Below are positions 8,690-18,022 of a stretch of DNA of 40,519 bases, one piece after another. The translations under genes were made by a program, and so were the position numbers. Location of the stretch: the NCBI GenBank assembly GCA_949287985.1, contig CASEIN010000061.1:1-40519 (forward strand). The letters are read 5' to 3'. This stretch comes from Mucispirillum schaedleri (GTDB lineage Bacteria > Chrysiogenota > Deferribacteres > Deferribacterales > Mucispirillaceae). The stretch's first letter is position 1. Each line of letters begins with the position of its first letter. The notes beneath the pieces were generated by a model, which was not told where the DNA came from, made no database searches, and was given only the letters and a program-made list of their open reading frames with translations.

Positions 8690-9781
8690 ATGATTAATAT
8701 ACGGGATATTCGCTTTCAAATACTTGCAACTTGTGCAGTTTTAATAATGATAGGGCTTATATTTATATATAATACAAGTGCTACTCAAGCCATAAGATTA
8801 GAGAGAAATGAGCTTTATTTTTTTATAAAACAATTTATACATGTAATACTTGGATTTATTGTTCTTTTAGTTGCGTATAAAATACCACTTGAAGTATATA
8901 GAAAATATGTTATGCCAATATTTTTTCTAACTTTAATACTTTTAATAGTTGTGCTTTTTATGCCGGGGGCAAATGGTGCAAAAAGGTGGATACATCTTCC
9001 TTTTGTAACTTTCCAACCATCAGAGCTTGCAAAGTTTACAGTTGTTTTATACCTTGCCCACTATTTAGATAAAAAACACGATAAAATGTGGGATTTTATG
9101 AAAGGCTTTTTACCTGCATCATTACTTGTAGGTATATTAGCATCATTGATTATAATAGAGCCAGACTTTGGAACAACAACATTAATAGTTGTTGTAGCAT
9201 TTACTATGTTTATAGTAGGTGGGGCAAGAATAAGCCATATTTTAGGTATTGTAGGTGTTGTGCTTCCTGTAATGATAGCAGCACTTTTGGCAGGAGAATA
9301 TAGAAAAGCACGTATTGCAAACTTTATGGACCCATGGCAGGACCCTTATGGAATGGGATACCAGCTTATACAAAGCTTAGCATCAGTTGGCAGTGGTGGA
9401 ATATTTGGTAAAGGAATAGGTAATTCAACACAAAAATTATTTTTCTTACCAGAAGCTCATACTGACTTTATATATGCTATAATTGCAGAAGAAACAGGGC
9501 TTATTGGTGCAAGCTTATTATTTTTAGTAATAGTATTTTTATTTAGAAAAAATTTACAGGCTGCATTTATGCATGAAGATAAATTTAAAAGACTGCTTGT
9601 ATTTGGACTTTCATTTTTAATATTTGTTCAAAGTTTTGTCCACGTATTTGTGGTAATGGGCATACTTCCAACAAAAGGGCTTACACTTCCTTTTGTATCA
9701 TATGGTGGTTCTGCTTTAATTGTTACCATGTTTTTTATAGGTGTCATACTTAGAAGTATTGATGAGGTGGAAAAAGAATGA
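8690..9781 (+). CDS. ftsW: Peptidoglycan glycosyltransferase FtsW (SEDS family)
   Basis: FtsW is the septal SEDS-family polymerase that joins lipid II into glycan strands together with FtsI. It is a 363-aa protein with about ten hydrophobic helices. Family signatures are QPSELAKF, the large extracellular loop with GYQLIQSLASVGSGG, PEAHTDFIYAIIAEE and the C-terminal PFVSYGGSAL. RodA is a paralogue with similar motifs, but position between murD and murG indicates FtsW. It overlaps murG by 4 nt (ATGA). Confidence 0.95.
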   Translation: MINIRDIRFQILATCAVLIMIGLIFIYNTSATQAIRLERNELYFFIKQFIHVILGFIVLLVAYKIPLEVYRKYVMPIFFLTLILLIVVLFMPGANGAKRWIHLPFVTFQPSELAKFTVVLYLAHYLDKKHDKMWDFMKGFLPASLLVGILASLIIIEPDFGTTTLIVVVAFTMFIVGGARISHILGIVGVVLPVMIAALLAGEYRKARIANFMDPWQDPYGMGYQLIQSLASVGSGGIFGKGIGNSTQKLFFLPEAHTDFIYAIIAEETGLIGASLLFLVIVFLFRKNLQAAFMHEDKFKRLLVFGLSFLIFVQSFVHVFVVMGILPTKGLTLPFVSYGGSALIVTMFFIGVILRSIDEVEKE

Positions 9782-10815
9782 AAGTAATATTTGCAGGTGG
9801 TGGCACAGGTGGCCATTTATACCCTGCTGTTGCAATTAGTGAACAGCTGAAAAAAAATAATATTAGCTTTTATTTTATGGTATCAGACAGGGGTATTGAA
9901 AAAAGTATTCTTACCCCTTTAGGTTATGAATTTGAAGAACAAAAAGTATCAGCTTTTATGGGAGCAGGTGTTTTTGGGAAAATAAAAGCAGTATTAAATA
10001 TGATAGGTGCTACTACACGAGCATTAAAGGTAGTTAAAAAAGGTGATAAAGTTGTTCTAACTGGTGGGTTTGCAGCAGCACCTTCAGCCATAGCTGCCAT
10101 AATAAAAGGGTGTGATTTATATCTACATGAGCAAAACAGTGTAATGGGACTTGTTAATAGAATATTTGCAAAATATAGCAAGAAAGTATTTTTATCTTTT
10201 GAAAATACTAAAAATGCAAAAGGAAGAATTATTGTTACAGGAAACCCAGTAAGAGAAGCATTTTACAGCCTTGAACCAAAAAAGGATTATACAAACAGTA
10301 TACTAGTTCTTGGTGGTTCTCAAGGCAGCAGGAAAATAAATACATTAATTAGCAGCAGTATTGATGAACTTGTAAATAATGGTTTTCATATAGTGCATCA
10401 GTGTGGCAAAAAATTATATGATGAAACAATGCAAATGTATGGTGATAAATTAGAGATTTATGAAAATAAAGTAAAATTAATGCCATATATTGATAATGCA
10501 GTGGAAGAAATGAAAAAAGCAGATATTATAATTTCACGTTCTGGAGCTGGTGCTGTGTTTGAAATAAAAGCATTAAAATGCCCTGCAATTTATATACCTT
10601 TTGCAGGGGCTAGTGAAAACCACCAGTATTATAATGCATTAAATGAAAAAGAACGTGGCAGATGTATTATAATAGAAGAAAAAGATGCAAATACTAATGC
10701 ATTAATAAATGGATTAAATGAAATAAAAAATAATATAGAAAAATATAGAGCAGCTTTTGGAAAAGAAGTAGAAAAAAGCAGTGAAATTATTTTTAAAGAA
10801 TTAGAGTTAGTATAA
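9778..10815 (+). CDS. murG: Undecaprenyldiphospho-MurNAc-pentapeptide GlcNAc transferase MurG
   Basis: MurG converts lipid I to lipid II at the cytoplasmic face of the membrane using UDP-GlcNAc. This GT-B fold enzyme (345 aa) shows the N-terminal glycine-rich loop GGGTGGHLYPA (7-17), the family block LHEQNSVMG, the second loop LGGSQGS and the UDP-GlcNAc-site region SRSGAGAVFE. The start codon overlaps the ftsW stop. It is followed by a 23-nt gap to the proposed murC start. Confidence 0.96.
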   Translation: MKVIFAGGGTGGHLYPAVAISEQLKKNNISFYFMVSDRGIEKSILTPLGYEFEEQKVSAFMGAGVFGKIKAVLNMIGATTRALKVVKKGDKVVLTGGFAAAPSAIAAIIKGCDLYLHEQNSVMGLVNRIFAKYSKKVFLSFENTKNAKGRIIVTGNPVREAFYSLEPKKDYTNSILVLGGSQGSRKINTLISSSIDELVNNGFHIVHQCGKKLYDETMQMYGDKLEIYENKVKLMPYIDNAVEEMKKADIIISRSGAGAVFEIKALKCPAIYIPFAGASENHQYYNALNEKERGRCIIIEEKDANTNALINGLNEIKNNIEKYRAAFGKEVEKSSEIIFKELELV

Positions 10816-10838
10816 AATATATTTGTGGAGTGAGAAAA

Positions 10839-12227
10839 GTGAATAGTGTATTTGGAAGGTTTTCCCATATTCATTTTGTGGGCATTGGTGGCATTGGTAT
10901 GAGTGGTATTGCTGAAGTGCTTCATAATATGGGGTTTAAAGTAAGTGGTTCAGATATTAGTGAAAATGCTAATGTAAAAATGTTAAGAGATATGGGCATA
11001 AACATATGCATTGGTCATAAAGAAGAAAATATAGAAGGTGCAGATGTTATAGTTTATACAAGTGCAGCTAGCGATGATAACCCAGAATTAGTAAGGGCAA
11101 GGCAGGAAAGAAAACCTGTTATTAAACGTGGCGAAATGCTTTCTGAACTAATGCGTTTAAAATATGCTGTTGCAGTAGCTGGTTCTCACGGTAAAACTAC
11201 AACTACTTCAATGGTTGCAGAAATTGTAAAAGCTGCAAAACTTGACCCAACAATATTAATTGGTGGCAGGCTAAACAGCACAAATAATAATGCAAGCTAT
11301 GGTAAAAGTAATATTATGGTTGCAGAAGCTGATGAAAGTGACAGGTCGTTTTTAATGCTTTACCCATCTATTGCTATTATTACAAATATTGACCATGAAC
11401 ATATGGAAAGTTATAAAGATTTTGATGATGTAAAGATGAGTTTTACAGAATTTGCTAATATGGTTCCATTTTATGGTGCATCTGTTTTATGTATTGATAA
11501 TAATAATGTAGCAGATATTATTCCAAATATTACAAAAAGATTTGTAACATACGGCACTAAAGCTCAAGCAGATATTAGGGCAGTAAATATTAAAAAAGAT
11601 GGTTTTTCCGTATCTTATGATGTGCAAAAAGATGGCGAAATATTAGGGCATATTGAAATTATGCTTCCTGGGGACCATATAGTGCTAAACTCTCTTGCTG
11701 CCCTTACTGCTGCTATGGAAATGGGTATAGAATTTAATGTGATTGCAGAAACTTTGAAAAACTTCTCAGGGGTGCAAAGAAGAATGTCTATTCGCCATAA
11801 AAGCGATAATTTTGTGGTAATAGATGATTACGGGCATCACCCAACAGAGATTGCAACTACATTAAAAGCAGTTAGGGAAGCAAGCCCACAAAGTAAGATA
11901 ATAGTAATATTTCAACCACACAGGTATACAAGAACTCAAAATTTAATGAGTGATTTTGCAAAATGCTTTATGGACGCTGATAAATTATATATTACAGATA
12001 TTTATGCAGCATCTGAACAGCCAATTGAAGGAATAGATGCTCCAAGATTAATTAGTGAAGTGCAAAAACACGGTTTTAAAGATGTAACATATCTTCCTAA
12101 CCTTGATGATTTTCTTCAAACATTAGAACAAGAAGAAAATAAAGCAATTATTATAACTTTTGGTGCAGGAAGTATTACAAACTTTTCATTTAAAATAGCA
12201 GAATATTTAAAAGATAGAGGCTTATAA
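10839..12227 (+). CDS. murC: UDP-MurNAc:L-alanine ligase MurC
   Basis: MurC adds the first amino acid to UDP-MurNAc. The N-terminal HFVGIGGIGMSGIAEVL is the typical UDP-sugar-binding start. The P-loop GSHGKTT is at residues 115-121, and DEHMESY, DDYGHHPTE and QPHRYTR follow. The frame is open from a GTG at 10830, but GGAG (10827-10830) is 8 nt before a second in-frame GTG at 10839, so I use the latter (462 aa). In many bacteria murB follows; here ddl follows directly, 1 nt after the stop. Confidence 0.95.
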   Translation: MNSVFGRFSHIHFVGIGGIGMSGIAEVLHNMGFKVSGSDISENANVKMLRDMGINICIGHKEENIEGADVIVYTSAASDDNPELVRARQERKPVIKRGEMLSELMRLKYAVAVAGSHGKTTTTSMVAEIVKAAKLDPTILIGGRLNSTNNNASYGKSNIMVAEADESDRSFLMLYPSIAIITNIDHEHMESYKDFDDVKMSFTEFANMVPFYGASVLCIDNNNVADIIPNITKRFVTYGTKAQADIRAVNIKKDGFSVSYDVQKDGEILGHIEIMLPGDHIVLNSLAALTAAMEMGIEFNVIAETLKNFSGVQRRMSIRHKSDNFVVIDDYGHHPTEIATTLKAVREASPQSKIIVIFQPHRYTRTQNLMSDFAKCFMDADKLYITDIYAASEQPIEGIDAPRLISEVQKHGFKDVTYLPNLDDFLQTLEQEENKAIIITFGAGSITNFSFKIAEYLKDRGL

Positions 12228-12228
12228 A

Positions 12229-13131
12229 ATGGATAAAAATACAAAAATATGTGTAATATATGGTGGCATGAGTGTAGAAAGAGAAGTATCTTTAAAAAGT
12301 GGTAAAAATATGGCAGATGCACTTTTAAAAAACTTCCCTAATACTCACCTTGTGGATGCTGATTATACATTAGCAGAAAAACTTGTAAATTTAAAGCCAG
12401 ATATTTGTGTATTAGCCCTGCATGGCACATATGGAGAAGATGGTTGTATTCAAGGTATGCTTGAAATGATGGGGATACCTTATACAGGTTCTGGTGTTGC
12501 TGCTAGTGCTGTTGCATTTGATAAGCTTTTAGCAAAACAAAATTTTATAGATTATGGGCTTAATACACCAAAATATGTAATAGTAAATAAAGGTGATAAA
12601 AAAGCACCATTTATTCCTTGTGTTGTAAAAGCTACAAGGCAGGGTTCAAGTATTGGTGTTACTATTGTCCGTGAAGAAAAAGAGTATGAAGCAGCAGTTT
12701 TAGAAGCATTTAAATATGATAATAAAGTAATATGTGAAGAATATATTTCAGGTAAAGAGTTAACAATACCTGTAATGGACGGCAATGCTTTTCCACCTAT
12801 ATGGATACGCCCTAAAAAAGGTTTTTATAACTATGAAAATAAATATACAGCAGGTATGACAGATTATCTTTTAGATACAGGTTTAAGCCCTGCAAGAATA
12901 AGAACATTAAAAAAATTAGCTGTAAAAGCATATAACGCTTTAGGTTGTCGGTCTATGGCTCGTGTTGATTTTATAGCAACAGATAAAAAGTTTTATGTAA
13001 TAGAAGTGAATACTGTTCCTGGAATGACTGCCACATCACTTGTACCAAAATCTGCAAGTAAGCTTGGTATATCTTTTGAGGAAATAGTGAAAAAGATTGC
13101 TGAAAGTGCATCACTTGATAATAAAAAGTAA
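12229..13131 (+). CDS. ddl: D-alanine--D-alanine ligase
   Basis: Ddl joins two D-alanines for use by MurF. It is an ATP-grasp enzyme of 300 aa, typical of the short DdlB type. Visible motifs are the N-terminal GGMSVEREVSLKSG, LHGTYGEDGCIQG, the strand block YTGSGVAASAVAFDK, and the C-terminal metal-binding EVNTVPGMT. Its place between murC and ftsQ is standard except that murB is absent. A ribosome binding site for ftsQ follows in the 18-nt gap. Confidence 0.96.
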   Translation: MDKNTKICVIYGGMSVEREVSLKSGKNMADALLKNFPNTHLVDADYTLAEKLVNLKPDICVLALHGTYGEDGCIQGMLEMMGIPYTGSGVAASAVAFDKLLAKQNFIDYGLNTPKYVIVNKGDKKAPFIPCVVKATRQGSSIGVTIVREEKEYEAAVLEAFKYDNKVICEEYISGKELTIPVMDGNAFPPIWIRPKKGFYNYENKYTAGMTDYLLDTGLSPARIRTLKKLAVKAYNALGCRSMARVDFIATDKKFYVIEVNTVPGMTATSLVPKSASKLGISFEEIVKKIAESASLDNKK

Positions 13132-13149
13132 AAAAAGGGGTATGAGATA

Positions 13150-13824
13150 ATGAAAGGCGGCATTATCAAATTAGTTTTACTTTCTGTTTTAGTTTTTGGT
13201 GTAGGCTTTGGAGCAGCTACAGTTGTAGAAAAAATAAAACAGACACAAGTATTTACTATTAAAAGTGTGGAAGTAAAAGGCGTAATTAACGCAGACAGGC
13301 AGGCTATTAAAGAGATAGGTGCAAAATTTATAGGACTTAATCTTTTTGACAGCAGGCTTAAAGAAACTATTGCATCAAATGACCCATGGGTGCAGCGTAT
13401 ACAGGCAAGTAAAGTGCTGCCTGATAAAGTAAACTTAATAGTTTATGAAGAAAAAGCACTATTTGGATTTGCAAATAACGGTAAATGTTTTGTTTTTACA
13501 GGCAGTGGCAGGGAAATGCCAATTGCATGCAATAATATTAATATTACAGCAAAAAATAAAATACATATGGATAATGCTATGAGATTTGCTGTTATTTTAG
13601 AAAATATGCCTGAATTAAGGGATAAACAAATAACATTAAAAGATTATAGTTTTGAAGTAGTGCTTGATAACCAAGTGCTTCACTGCCCATATGATTATGA
13701 ATTATTAAAAGAAAATTTAGCAGTTTATAATGATACAATAAAATCAAGATATAAAACTGTTGAATATGTTGATTTAACTATTGATAAAAGAATATATGTA
13801 AAGGGGGTGCTTCATGCCTCATAA
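13150..13824 (+). CDS. ftsQ: Cell division protein FtsQ
   Basis: FtsQ is a bitopic divisome protein that recruits FtsL and FtsB. This 224-aa protein has an N-terminal transmembrane helix (about 6-25) followed by a POTRA domain (about 36-103, FTIKSVEVKGV to VNLIVYEEKAL) and a short beta domain. The ribosome binding site AAAAGGGG sits about 10 nt upstream. It is at the short end for FtsQ. It overlaps ftsA by 11 nt. The call combines the POTRA pattern with the ddl-ftsQ-ftsA gene order. Confidence 0.9.
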   Translation: MKGGIIKLVLLSVLVFGVGFGAATVVEKIKQTQVFTIKSVEVKGVINADRQAIKEIGAKFIGLNLFDSRLKETIASNDPWVQRIQASKVLPDKVNLIVYEEKALFGFANNGKCFVFTGSGREMPIACNNINITAKNKIHMDNAMRFAVILENMPELRDKQITLKDYSFEVVLDNQVLHCPYDYELLKENLAVYNDTIKSRYKTVEYVDLTIDKRIYVKGVLHAS

Positions 13825-15049
13825 AGATAATGTATATGTAGGACTTGATATTGGAACAACAAAAATATGCACTGTTGTTGCAAGGCAAAACATGGAAGGT
13901 GGAATAGATATTATAGGCTTAGGTTCAGCACCCAGCACTGGTATTAGAAAGGGTGTAGTAGTAAATATTGATTCTACTGTTAAAGCCATAAAAGATTCTA
14001 TTGCAATGGCTGAGCGTATGAGTGGTGTTACTGTAAAAAGCGTATGTGCTGGTATTGCAGGTGGCCATATAGAAAGTTTTAACTCACGTGGTGTTGTTGC
14101 TGTAAAAAGTGGTGAAGTTACCCAAAATGATATTGATAGAGTTATTGAAGTAGCTTCTGCTGTTAATATACCAATGGGTTATGAAGTGCTGCATATTCTT
14201 CCACAGCAGTATATATTAGACGGTCAGGACGAAATAAAAGACCCAATAGGTATGAGTGGTGTTCGTCTTGAAGTGGAAGTGCATATTGTAACAGGTGCAG
14301 TTTCTTCTGCTACAAATATTACAAAATCATGCTCAAAAGCAGGTATTGCTGTTGAAGATATATATTTAGAGCAGTTAGCTTCAAGCGAAGCAGTATTAAC
14401 TGATGAAGAAAGAGAAATCGGTGTATGCTTAATTGATGGTGGTGGTGGTACTACAGATATGGCTGTATTTAACAGAGGTGCATGCTACCATACTGCTGTC
14501 CTGCAAATTGGTGGTAATAACTTTACACGTGATTTAACTTCTGGACTTTCCACATCAGAATCAGAAGCTGAAAAAATAAAGATTGCTGAAGGGTGTGTGC
14601 TGACTGATTTAGTTGCACCTGATGAAGTAATAAACGTTCCTTCAGTAGGTGGAAGACCACCAAGAACCATATCTAAATCTGTAATGGCTCAAATATTACA
14701 GGCTAGAGCAGAAGAAATATGCGAATTATTTTTAGGAGAATTAAAAAATAAAAAATTAATAGATATGCTTGCAGCTGGTGTTGTAATGACAGGTGGTATG
14801 TCTAACTTTAAAGGTATGGAAGAGCTTGCTTCATCTGTTTTAGGGTTAAATGTAAGAGTTGGACACCCTGTAAATATTGGTGGTCTTTCAGACCAGGTAA
14901 ATAACCCAATATATGCAACAGCTGTAGGTCTTGCAAAATTACATGCGAAGAATGGCCACTCCCAAAATATAATAGCTTCAGGTAATGAAGAAAGCACTTT
15001 TAAACAGGTTGGGGAGAGAATGAAAAACTGGTTAAAAGAGTTTTTCTAA
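13814..15049 (+). CDS. ftsA: Cell division protein FtsA
   Basis: FtsA is the actin-like protein that tethers FtsZ filaments to the membrane. It is 411 aa with the actin-type phosphate-1 loop GLDIGTTKICTVV near the N-terminus, the 1C (SHS2) insertion, the phosphate-2 block LIDGGGGTTDMAVF, and VVMTGGMSNF in the adenosine site. The last 16 residues (KQVGERMKNWLKEFF) form the amphipathic membrane-targeting helix. AAGGGGGTG serves as ribosome binding site inside the end of ftsQ. A 94-nt gap with a hairpin separates it from ftsZ. Confidence 0.97.
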   Translation: MPHKDNVYVGLDIGTTKICTVVARQNMEGGIDIIGLGSAPSTGIRKGVVVNIDSTVKAIKDSIAMAERMSGVTVKSVCAGIAGGHIESFNSRGVVAVKSGEVTQNDIDRVIEVASAVNIPMGYEVLHILPQQYILDGQDEIKDPIGMSGVRLEVEVHIVTGAVSSATNITKSCSKAGIAVEDIYLEQLASSEAVLTDEEREIGVCLIDGGGGTTDMAVFNRGACYHTAVLQIGGNNFTRDLTSGLSTSESEAEKIKIAEGCVLTDLVAPDEVINVPSVGGRPPRTISKSVMAQILQARAEEICELFLGELKNKKLIDMLAAGVVMTGGMSNFKGMEELASSVLGLNVRVGHPVNIGGLSDQVNNPIYATAVGLAKLHAKNGHSQNIIASGNEESTFKQVGERMKNWLKEFF

Positions 15050-15093
15050 AATTAAAAAAATAAAAATAAAAAATAAAATATAATAAGGTAGTT

Positions 15094-15127
15094 TAAATTC
15101 TTTTAAAAGGCGGCGTAAAAGAATTTA
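15094..15127. promoter_or_regulatory. Perfect 12-bp hairpin in the ftsZ leader
   Basis: TAAATTCTTTTA (15094-15105) and TAAAAGAATTTA (15116-15127) are exact reverse complements around a 10-nt loop rich in GGCGGCG. The 3' arm ends 3 nt before the strong ftsZ ribosome binding site GGAGGGG (15131-15137). It could be an mRNA hairpin controlling stability or processing between ftsA and ftsZ, or an operator. It lacks a following U-tract, so it is not an ordinary terminator. Confidence 0.75.
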
Positions 15128-15143
15128 GACGGAGGGGATATTA

Positions 15144-16292
15144 ATGGACGATTTATTTCTTGATGAACACATACCGTATGTAAACGGTGCAGTAATTAAA
15201 GTAGTAGGAGTTGGTGGTGCTGGTGGTAATGCAGTTGCAAACATGGTAGCAGCAGATATTGGTAATGTGGAATATATTGCTGTAAATACTGATGCGCAGG
15301 CATTAAAAGTAAGTGGTGCTGGAACTGCTATACTTATTAGTAAATTAGGTTTAGGAGCAGGGGGAAGACCTGAAAAAGGTAAAGAGTATGCTCTTGAATC
15401 AATTGATGAAATTCGCAATGCTATAAAGGGAGCTGATATGGTATTTATCACCTGTGGTATGGGCGGCGGCACAGGGACAGGGGCAGCACCTGTTATTGCA
15501 GCAGAAGCTAAAGCAAGTGGAGCATTAACTGTGGCAGTTGTATCTACTCCTCATACAACAGCAGGCAGCAGAAGAATAAATATTGCAAAAGAAGGCTTAG
15601 CAGAGCTTGTAAACTATGTAGATTCATACATTGTAGTTCCAAATGACGGTATGCAGGACGCAGGCCATAAATTAACTCATAAAGAAGCATTAAGAATGGC
15701 TGATGATGTTCTTCGCCAAAGTATTCAAGGAATATGTGAAATAGCAGGGGTTAGAGGCCATATTAATATTGACTTTGCAGATGTAAGAACAGCTATGGGA
15801 CAGCAGGGCAAAGCAGTTATGGGTATAGGCACAGCAAGTGGCGAACATAGAGCAAAACAAGCTTTTGAAAATGCTTTAAAAAGCCCACTTTTATCTGATA
15901 CTAATATTAAAGGAGCTTATGCAGTTCTTTTAAATATTACAGGTAATGAAGATGATTTATTAATGGACGAAGTAGCTGAAATTCAAGCGCTTGTTAATGA
16001 GCATGCTGGCAATGATGCTTTAATTATTGACGGTATCAGCTATGATGATAGAACAGACGGCACTATTTCTGTAACTATTGTAGCAACAGGTATTGCAGGT
16101 GGTAAAACAATAGAAAACTTAACTAAAGTAGAAGATATTAAAAAAGCAAAACCAACTGGTGCAATTGTTGCAAATATGCAGGATAAACTTAAAAGAATAT
16201 CTAAAGAGGACCATAACCTGCAAGGTATTAGTAACAGATTAAATGAAGATTATTTTGAAATACCAACGTATTTAAGAAAACAGTCTGATTAA
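15144..16292 (+). CDS. ftsZ: Cell division protein FtsZ
   Basis: FtsZ is the tubulin-like GTPase that forms the division ring. It has 382 aa with the N-terminal [12 protein letters not shown], the tubulin signature GGGTGTG (107-113), the T7-loop region [11 protein letters not shown], and the C-terminal peptide EIPTYLRK, which binds FtsA and other partners. The linker between the globular domain and this peptide is short (about 40 residues). It has the strongest ribosome binding site in the operon (GGAGGGG), which suits the high FtsZ dose, and follows a leader hairpin. Confidence 0.98.
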   Translation: MDDLFLDEHIPYVNGAVIKVVGVGGAGGNAVANMVAADIGNVEYIAVNTDAQALKVSGAGTAILISKLGLGAGGRPEKGKEYALESIDEIRNAIKGADMVFITCGMGGGTGTGAAPVIAAEAKASGALTVAVVSTPHTTAGSRRINIAKEGLAELVNYVDSYIVVPNDGMQDAGHKLTHKEALRMADDVLRQSIQGICEIAGVRGHINIDFADVRTAMGQQGKAVMGIGTASGEHRAKQAFENALKSPLLSDTNIKGAYAVLLNITGNEDDLLMDEVAEIQALVNEHAGNDALIIDGISYDDRTDGTISVTIVATGIAGGKTIENLTKVEDIKKAKPTGAIVANMQDKLKRISKEDHNLQGISNRLNEDYFEIPTYLRKQSD

Positions 16293-16293
16293 T

Positions 16294-17349
16294 ATGAATA
16301 TAGTGCATTTAATAAATGTGCGGTGGTTTAATGCTACTGCATGGTATGCTTATAAATTAGCAGAAAGTGCAGTATTACAAGGGGATAAGGCAGCAATAGC
16401 AGGACTGCCTTTATCCCCTGTTATACATCATGCAAAAGAACTTGAAATTAATACTCTTGAAGCACCATTTACTTCAAACAATCTTTTTATGTTTTTTTCC
16501 AATATGAGAAAACTTCACAAATTTATCCGTGATAATAATGCAGATGTGCTTTGCTGCCACAGGGGAGAAATGTTTTGGATAATAGCACTGGATAAATTTA
16601 TCTTTAGAAGAAAATATAAATTAATAAGAGTGCGTGGTGATGTGCGACCACCTAAAAAAGATATTTTTAGTAAATTTACTCATAATATTGCATGCGATAA
16701 AATCATTACTTCAGCAGAGTTTATAAGAAATTTTTTTATAAATAATGTAGGCTCTAAAAATGACCATGTAAAAACCATATATGGTGGTGTTAATAGAAAA
16801 GTATTTTTTGAAGATAAGGCAAAAGGCAAAATATATAGAGAAAAATATAATATTCATGATGATGATTTTGTAGTAGGTGTGGTAGGCAGGTTTGACCCAG
16901 TAAAAGGTCATAATGTATTTCTAAAAGCCTGCAAAAAAGCATATAATAAAGGAATGAAAAATTTAAAAATAATATTAGCTGGCTTTCCTGAAAATATATC
17001 AAATGAAGAAATGCAGGAAATGATAAAAGAAAATCATTTAGAAGATATTACAATTATAACAGGAAAAGTAGAAGATGTAACTGGAGTAATTAACGCCATA
17101 GATTTAGGTGTAATATCATCTTTAGGCAGTGAAGCAATATGCAGGGTAGCAATGGAATTTATGGCTTGTAATGTGCCTGTAGTATCTAGCAATGCTGGTG
17201 TTCTTCCCGAAATGTTACCTGGTGAATTTATATATGAAATGCAAGATGATGAAAGATTATCAGAATTAATAGTAAATAAAAAAGGCTTTATAAAAATATA
17301 TGATGAAATAGATTTTTATAAAGAATTTGTAAATGAAATAAGTAAGTAA
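16294..17349 (+). CDS. GT-B glycosyltransferase (family 4-like)
   Basis: A 351-aa glycosyltransferase of the GT-B fold starting 1 nt after the ftsZ stop. The N-terminal half (NIVHLINVRWFNATAWYAYKLA) resembles the acceptor domain of GT4 enzymes. The C-terminal half has VGVVGRFDPVKGH and SLGSEAICRVAMEFMACNVPVV, whose E-x7-E spacing is typical of retaining GT4 nucleotide-sugar sites. No membrane helix is evident. The acceptor cannot be told from sequence; lipopolysaccharide core or another cell-envelope glycan is plausible. It is not a usual dcw member. Confidence 0.85.
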   Translation: MNIVHLINVRWFNATAWYAYKLAESAVLQGDKAAIAGLPLSPVIHHAKELEINTLEAPFTSNNLFMFFSNMRKLHKFIRDNNADVLCCHRGEMFWIIALDKFIFRRKYKLIRVRGDVRPPKKDIFSKFTHNIACDKIITSAEFIRNFFINNVGSKNDHVKTIYGGVNRKVFFEDKAKGKIYREKYNIHDDDFVVGVVGRFDPVKGHNVFLKACKKAYNKGMKNLKIILAGFPENISNEEMQEMIKENHLEDITIITGKVEDVTGVINAIDLGVISSLGSEAICRVAMEFMACNVPVVSSNAGVLPEMLPGEFIYEMQDDERLSELIVNKKGFIKIYDEIDFYKEFVNEISK

Positions 17350-17415
17350 AAAAGTATTAGTTAATTTATAAATAAAATTTTTAGCTTTTTATATGCTGGA
17401 TATAAAATATAATTT

Positions 17416-17540
17416 ATACTAAATATTCATTTAAACTTTTTACATCTACTACAGCTTCTTTATTAATTCTGCCATAAATATGGGGAAAATCCTGCTTTAA
17501 AGATAAAGAAAATTCTAATTTTACTTAAGAAATAAGTTTA
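17416..17540 (-). pseudogene. Remnant of a DUF952-type gene (3' end only)
   Basis: Read on the minus strand this stretch encodes a tail matching the end of the DUF952 gene at 18371-18682: KLIS, a stop codon, then VKLEFSLSLKQDFPHIYGR and INKEAVVD, ending in a diverged KSLNEYLV and stop. Over 17444-17540 versus 18401-18497 the DNA aligns without gaps with 8 mismatches in 97. A GAA codon in the intact copy is TAA here. No N-terminal half is present. It is a decayed partial duplicate lying 14 nt beyond the hicB stop. Confidence 0.85.
17444..17540. repeat. 97-bp direct repeat, copy 1 (92% identical to 18401-18497)
   Basis: Matches 18401-18497 base for base at a constant offset of 957 with 8 differences. 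The two copies lie on either side of the hicAB genes in the same orientation. Recombination between them would remove hicAB and leave one DUF952 tail. Confidence 0.9.
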
Positions 17541-17554
17541 AATTTTAGTTTTTA

Positions 17555-18004
17555 TTATGCACTTTGTATCTTTTCTCTTATAGCATCTTGTAATAATTTA
17601 GAGAGTTTTAATTTTTTGGCTTCTGCCATATCTGCCATCCATTGTGGAATAGTAACTAATTTTTTTACAGATTTATTGAAATGTTTTTCTGCATATTCTG
17701 CCACATTTACAGATATAATGTTTACAAATACTCTTGATTTATCAGTATACAGTTCTTCCAGCTCATTTTTTATAACATTATCATCAATATTTTGTATGTT
17801 ACTAGCAACAGGAATTTCACCATTGTTAAGAATTAAGGAATGCAGATAACCAGCTAAGCAGTCCATAGCCATTCTAATGCTATCATCTAAATCAACTCCG
17901 TATGTAGCTAAATGATTTAAGTCTGGAAATATAACAGAAAATCTTCCGTCATCTTCCTTATAAAATATAGCTGGATAATTATATAATTTATTCATTTTTT
18001 CCAT
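17555..18004 (-). CDS. hicB: HicB-type antitoxin
   Basis: HicB neutralises the HicA RNA-cleaving toxin and usually represses its own operon. The N-terminal part has the HicB fold (YPAIFYKEDDGRFSVIFPDL, then DLDDSIRMAMDCLAGYL). The C-terminal 40 residues (VTIPQWMADMAEAKKLKLSKLLQDAI) look like a ribbon-helix-helix DNA-binding module. I start at ATG 18004 because AGGGG (18011-18015) lies 6 nt upstream; the frame stays open to a TTG at 18010. This gives 149 aa. It is downstream of hicA with an 18-nt gap. Confidence 0.9.
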   Translation of the reverse strand: MEKMNKLYNYPAIFYKEDDGRFSVIFPDLNHLATYGVDLDDSIRMAMDCLAGYLHSLILNNGEIPVASNIQNIDDNVIKNELEELYTDKSRVFVNIISVNVAEYAEKHFNKSVKKLVTIPQWMADMAEAKKLKLSKLLQDAIREKIQSA

Positions 18005-18022
18005 ATACAACCCCTAAGAGTT

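Noticed and set aside
15125-15472. A 115-codon minus-strand frame over the ftsZ start
   Set aside because: Proline- and alanine-rich shadow of the glycine-rich ftsZ N-terminus; overlaps ftsZ completely.
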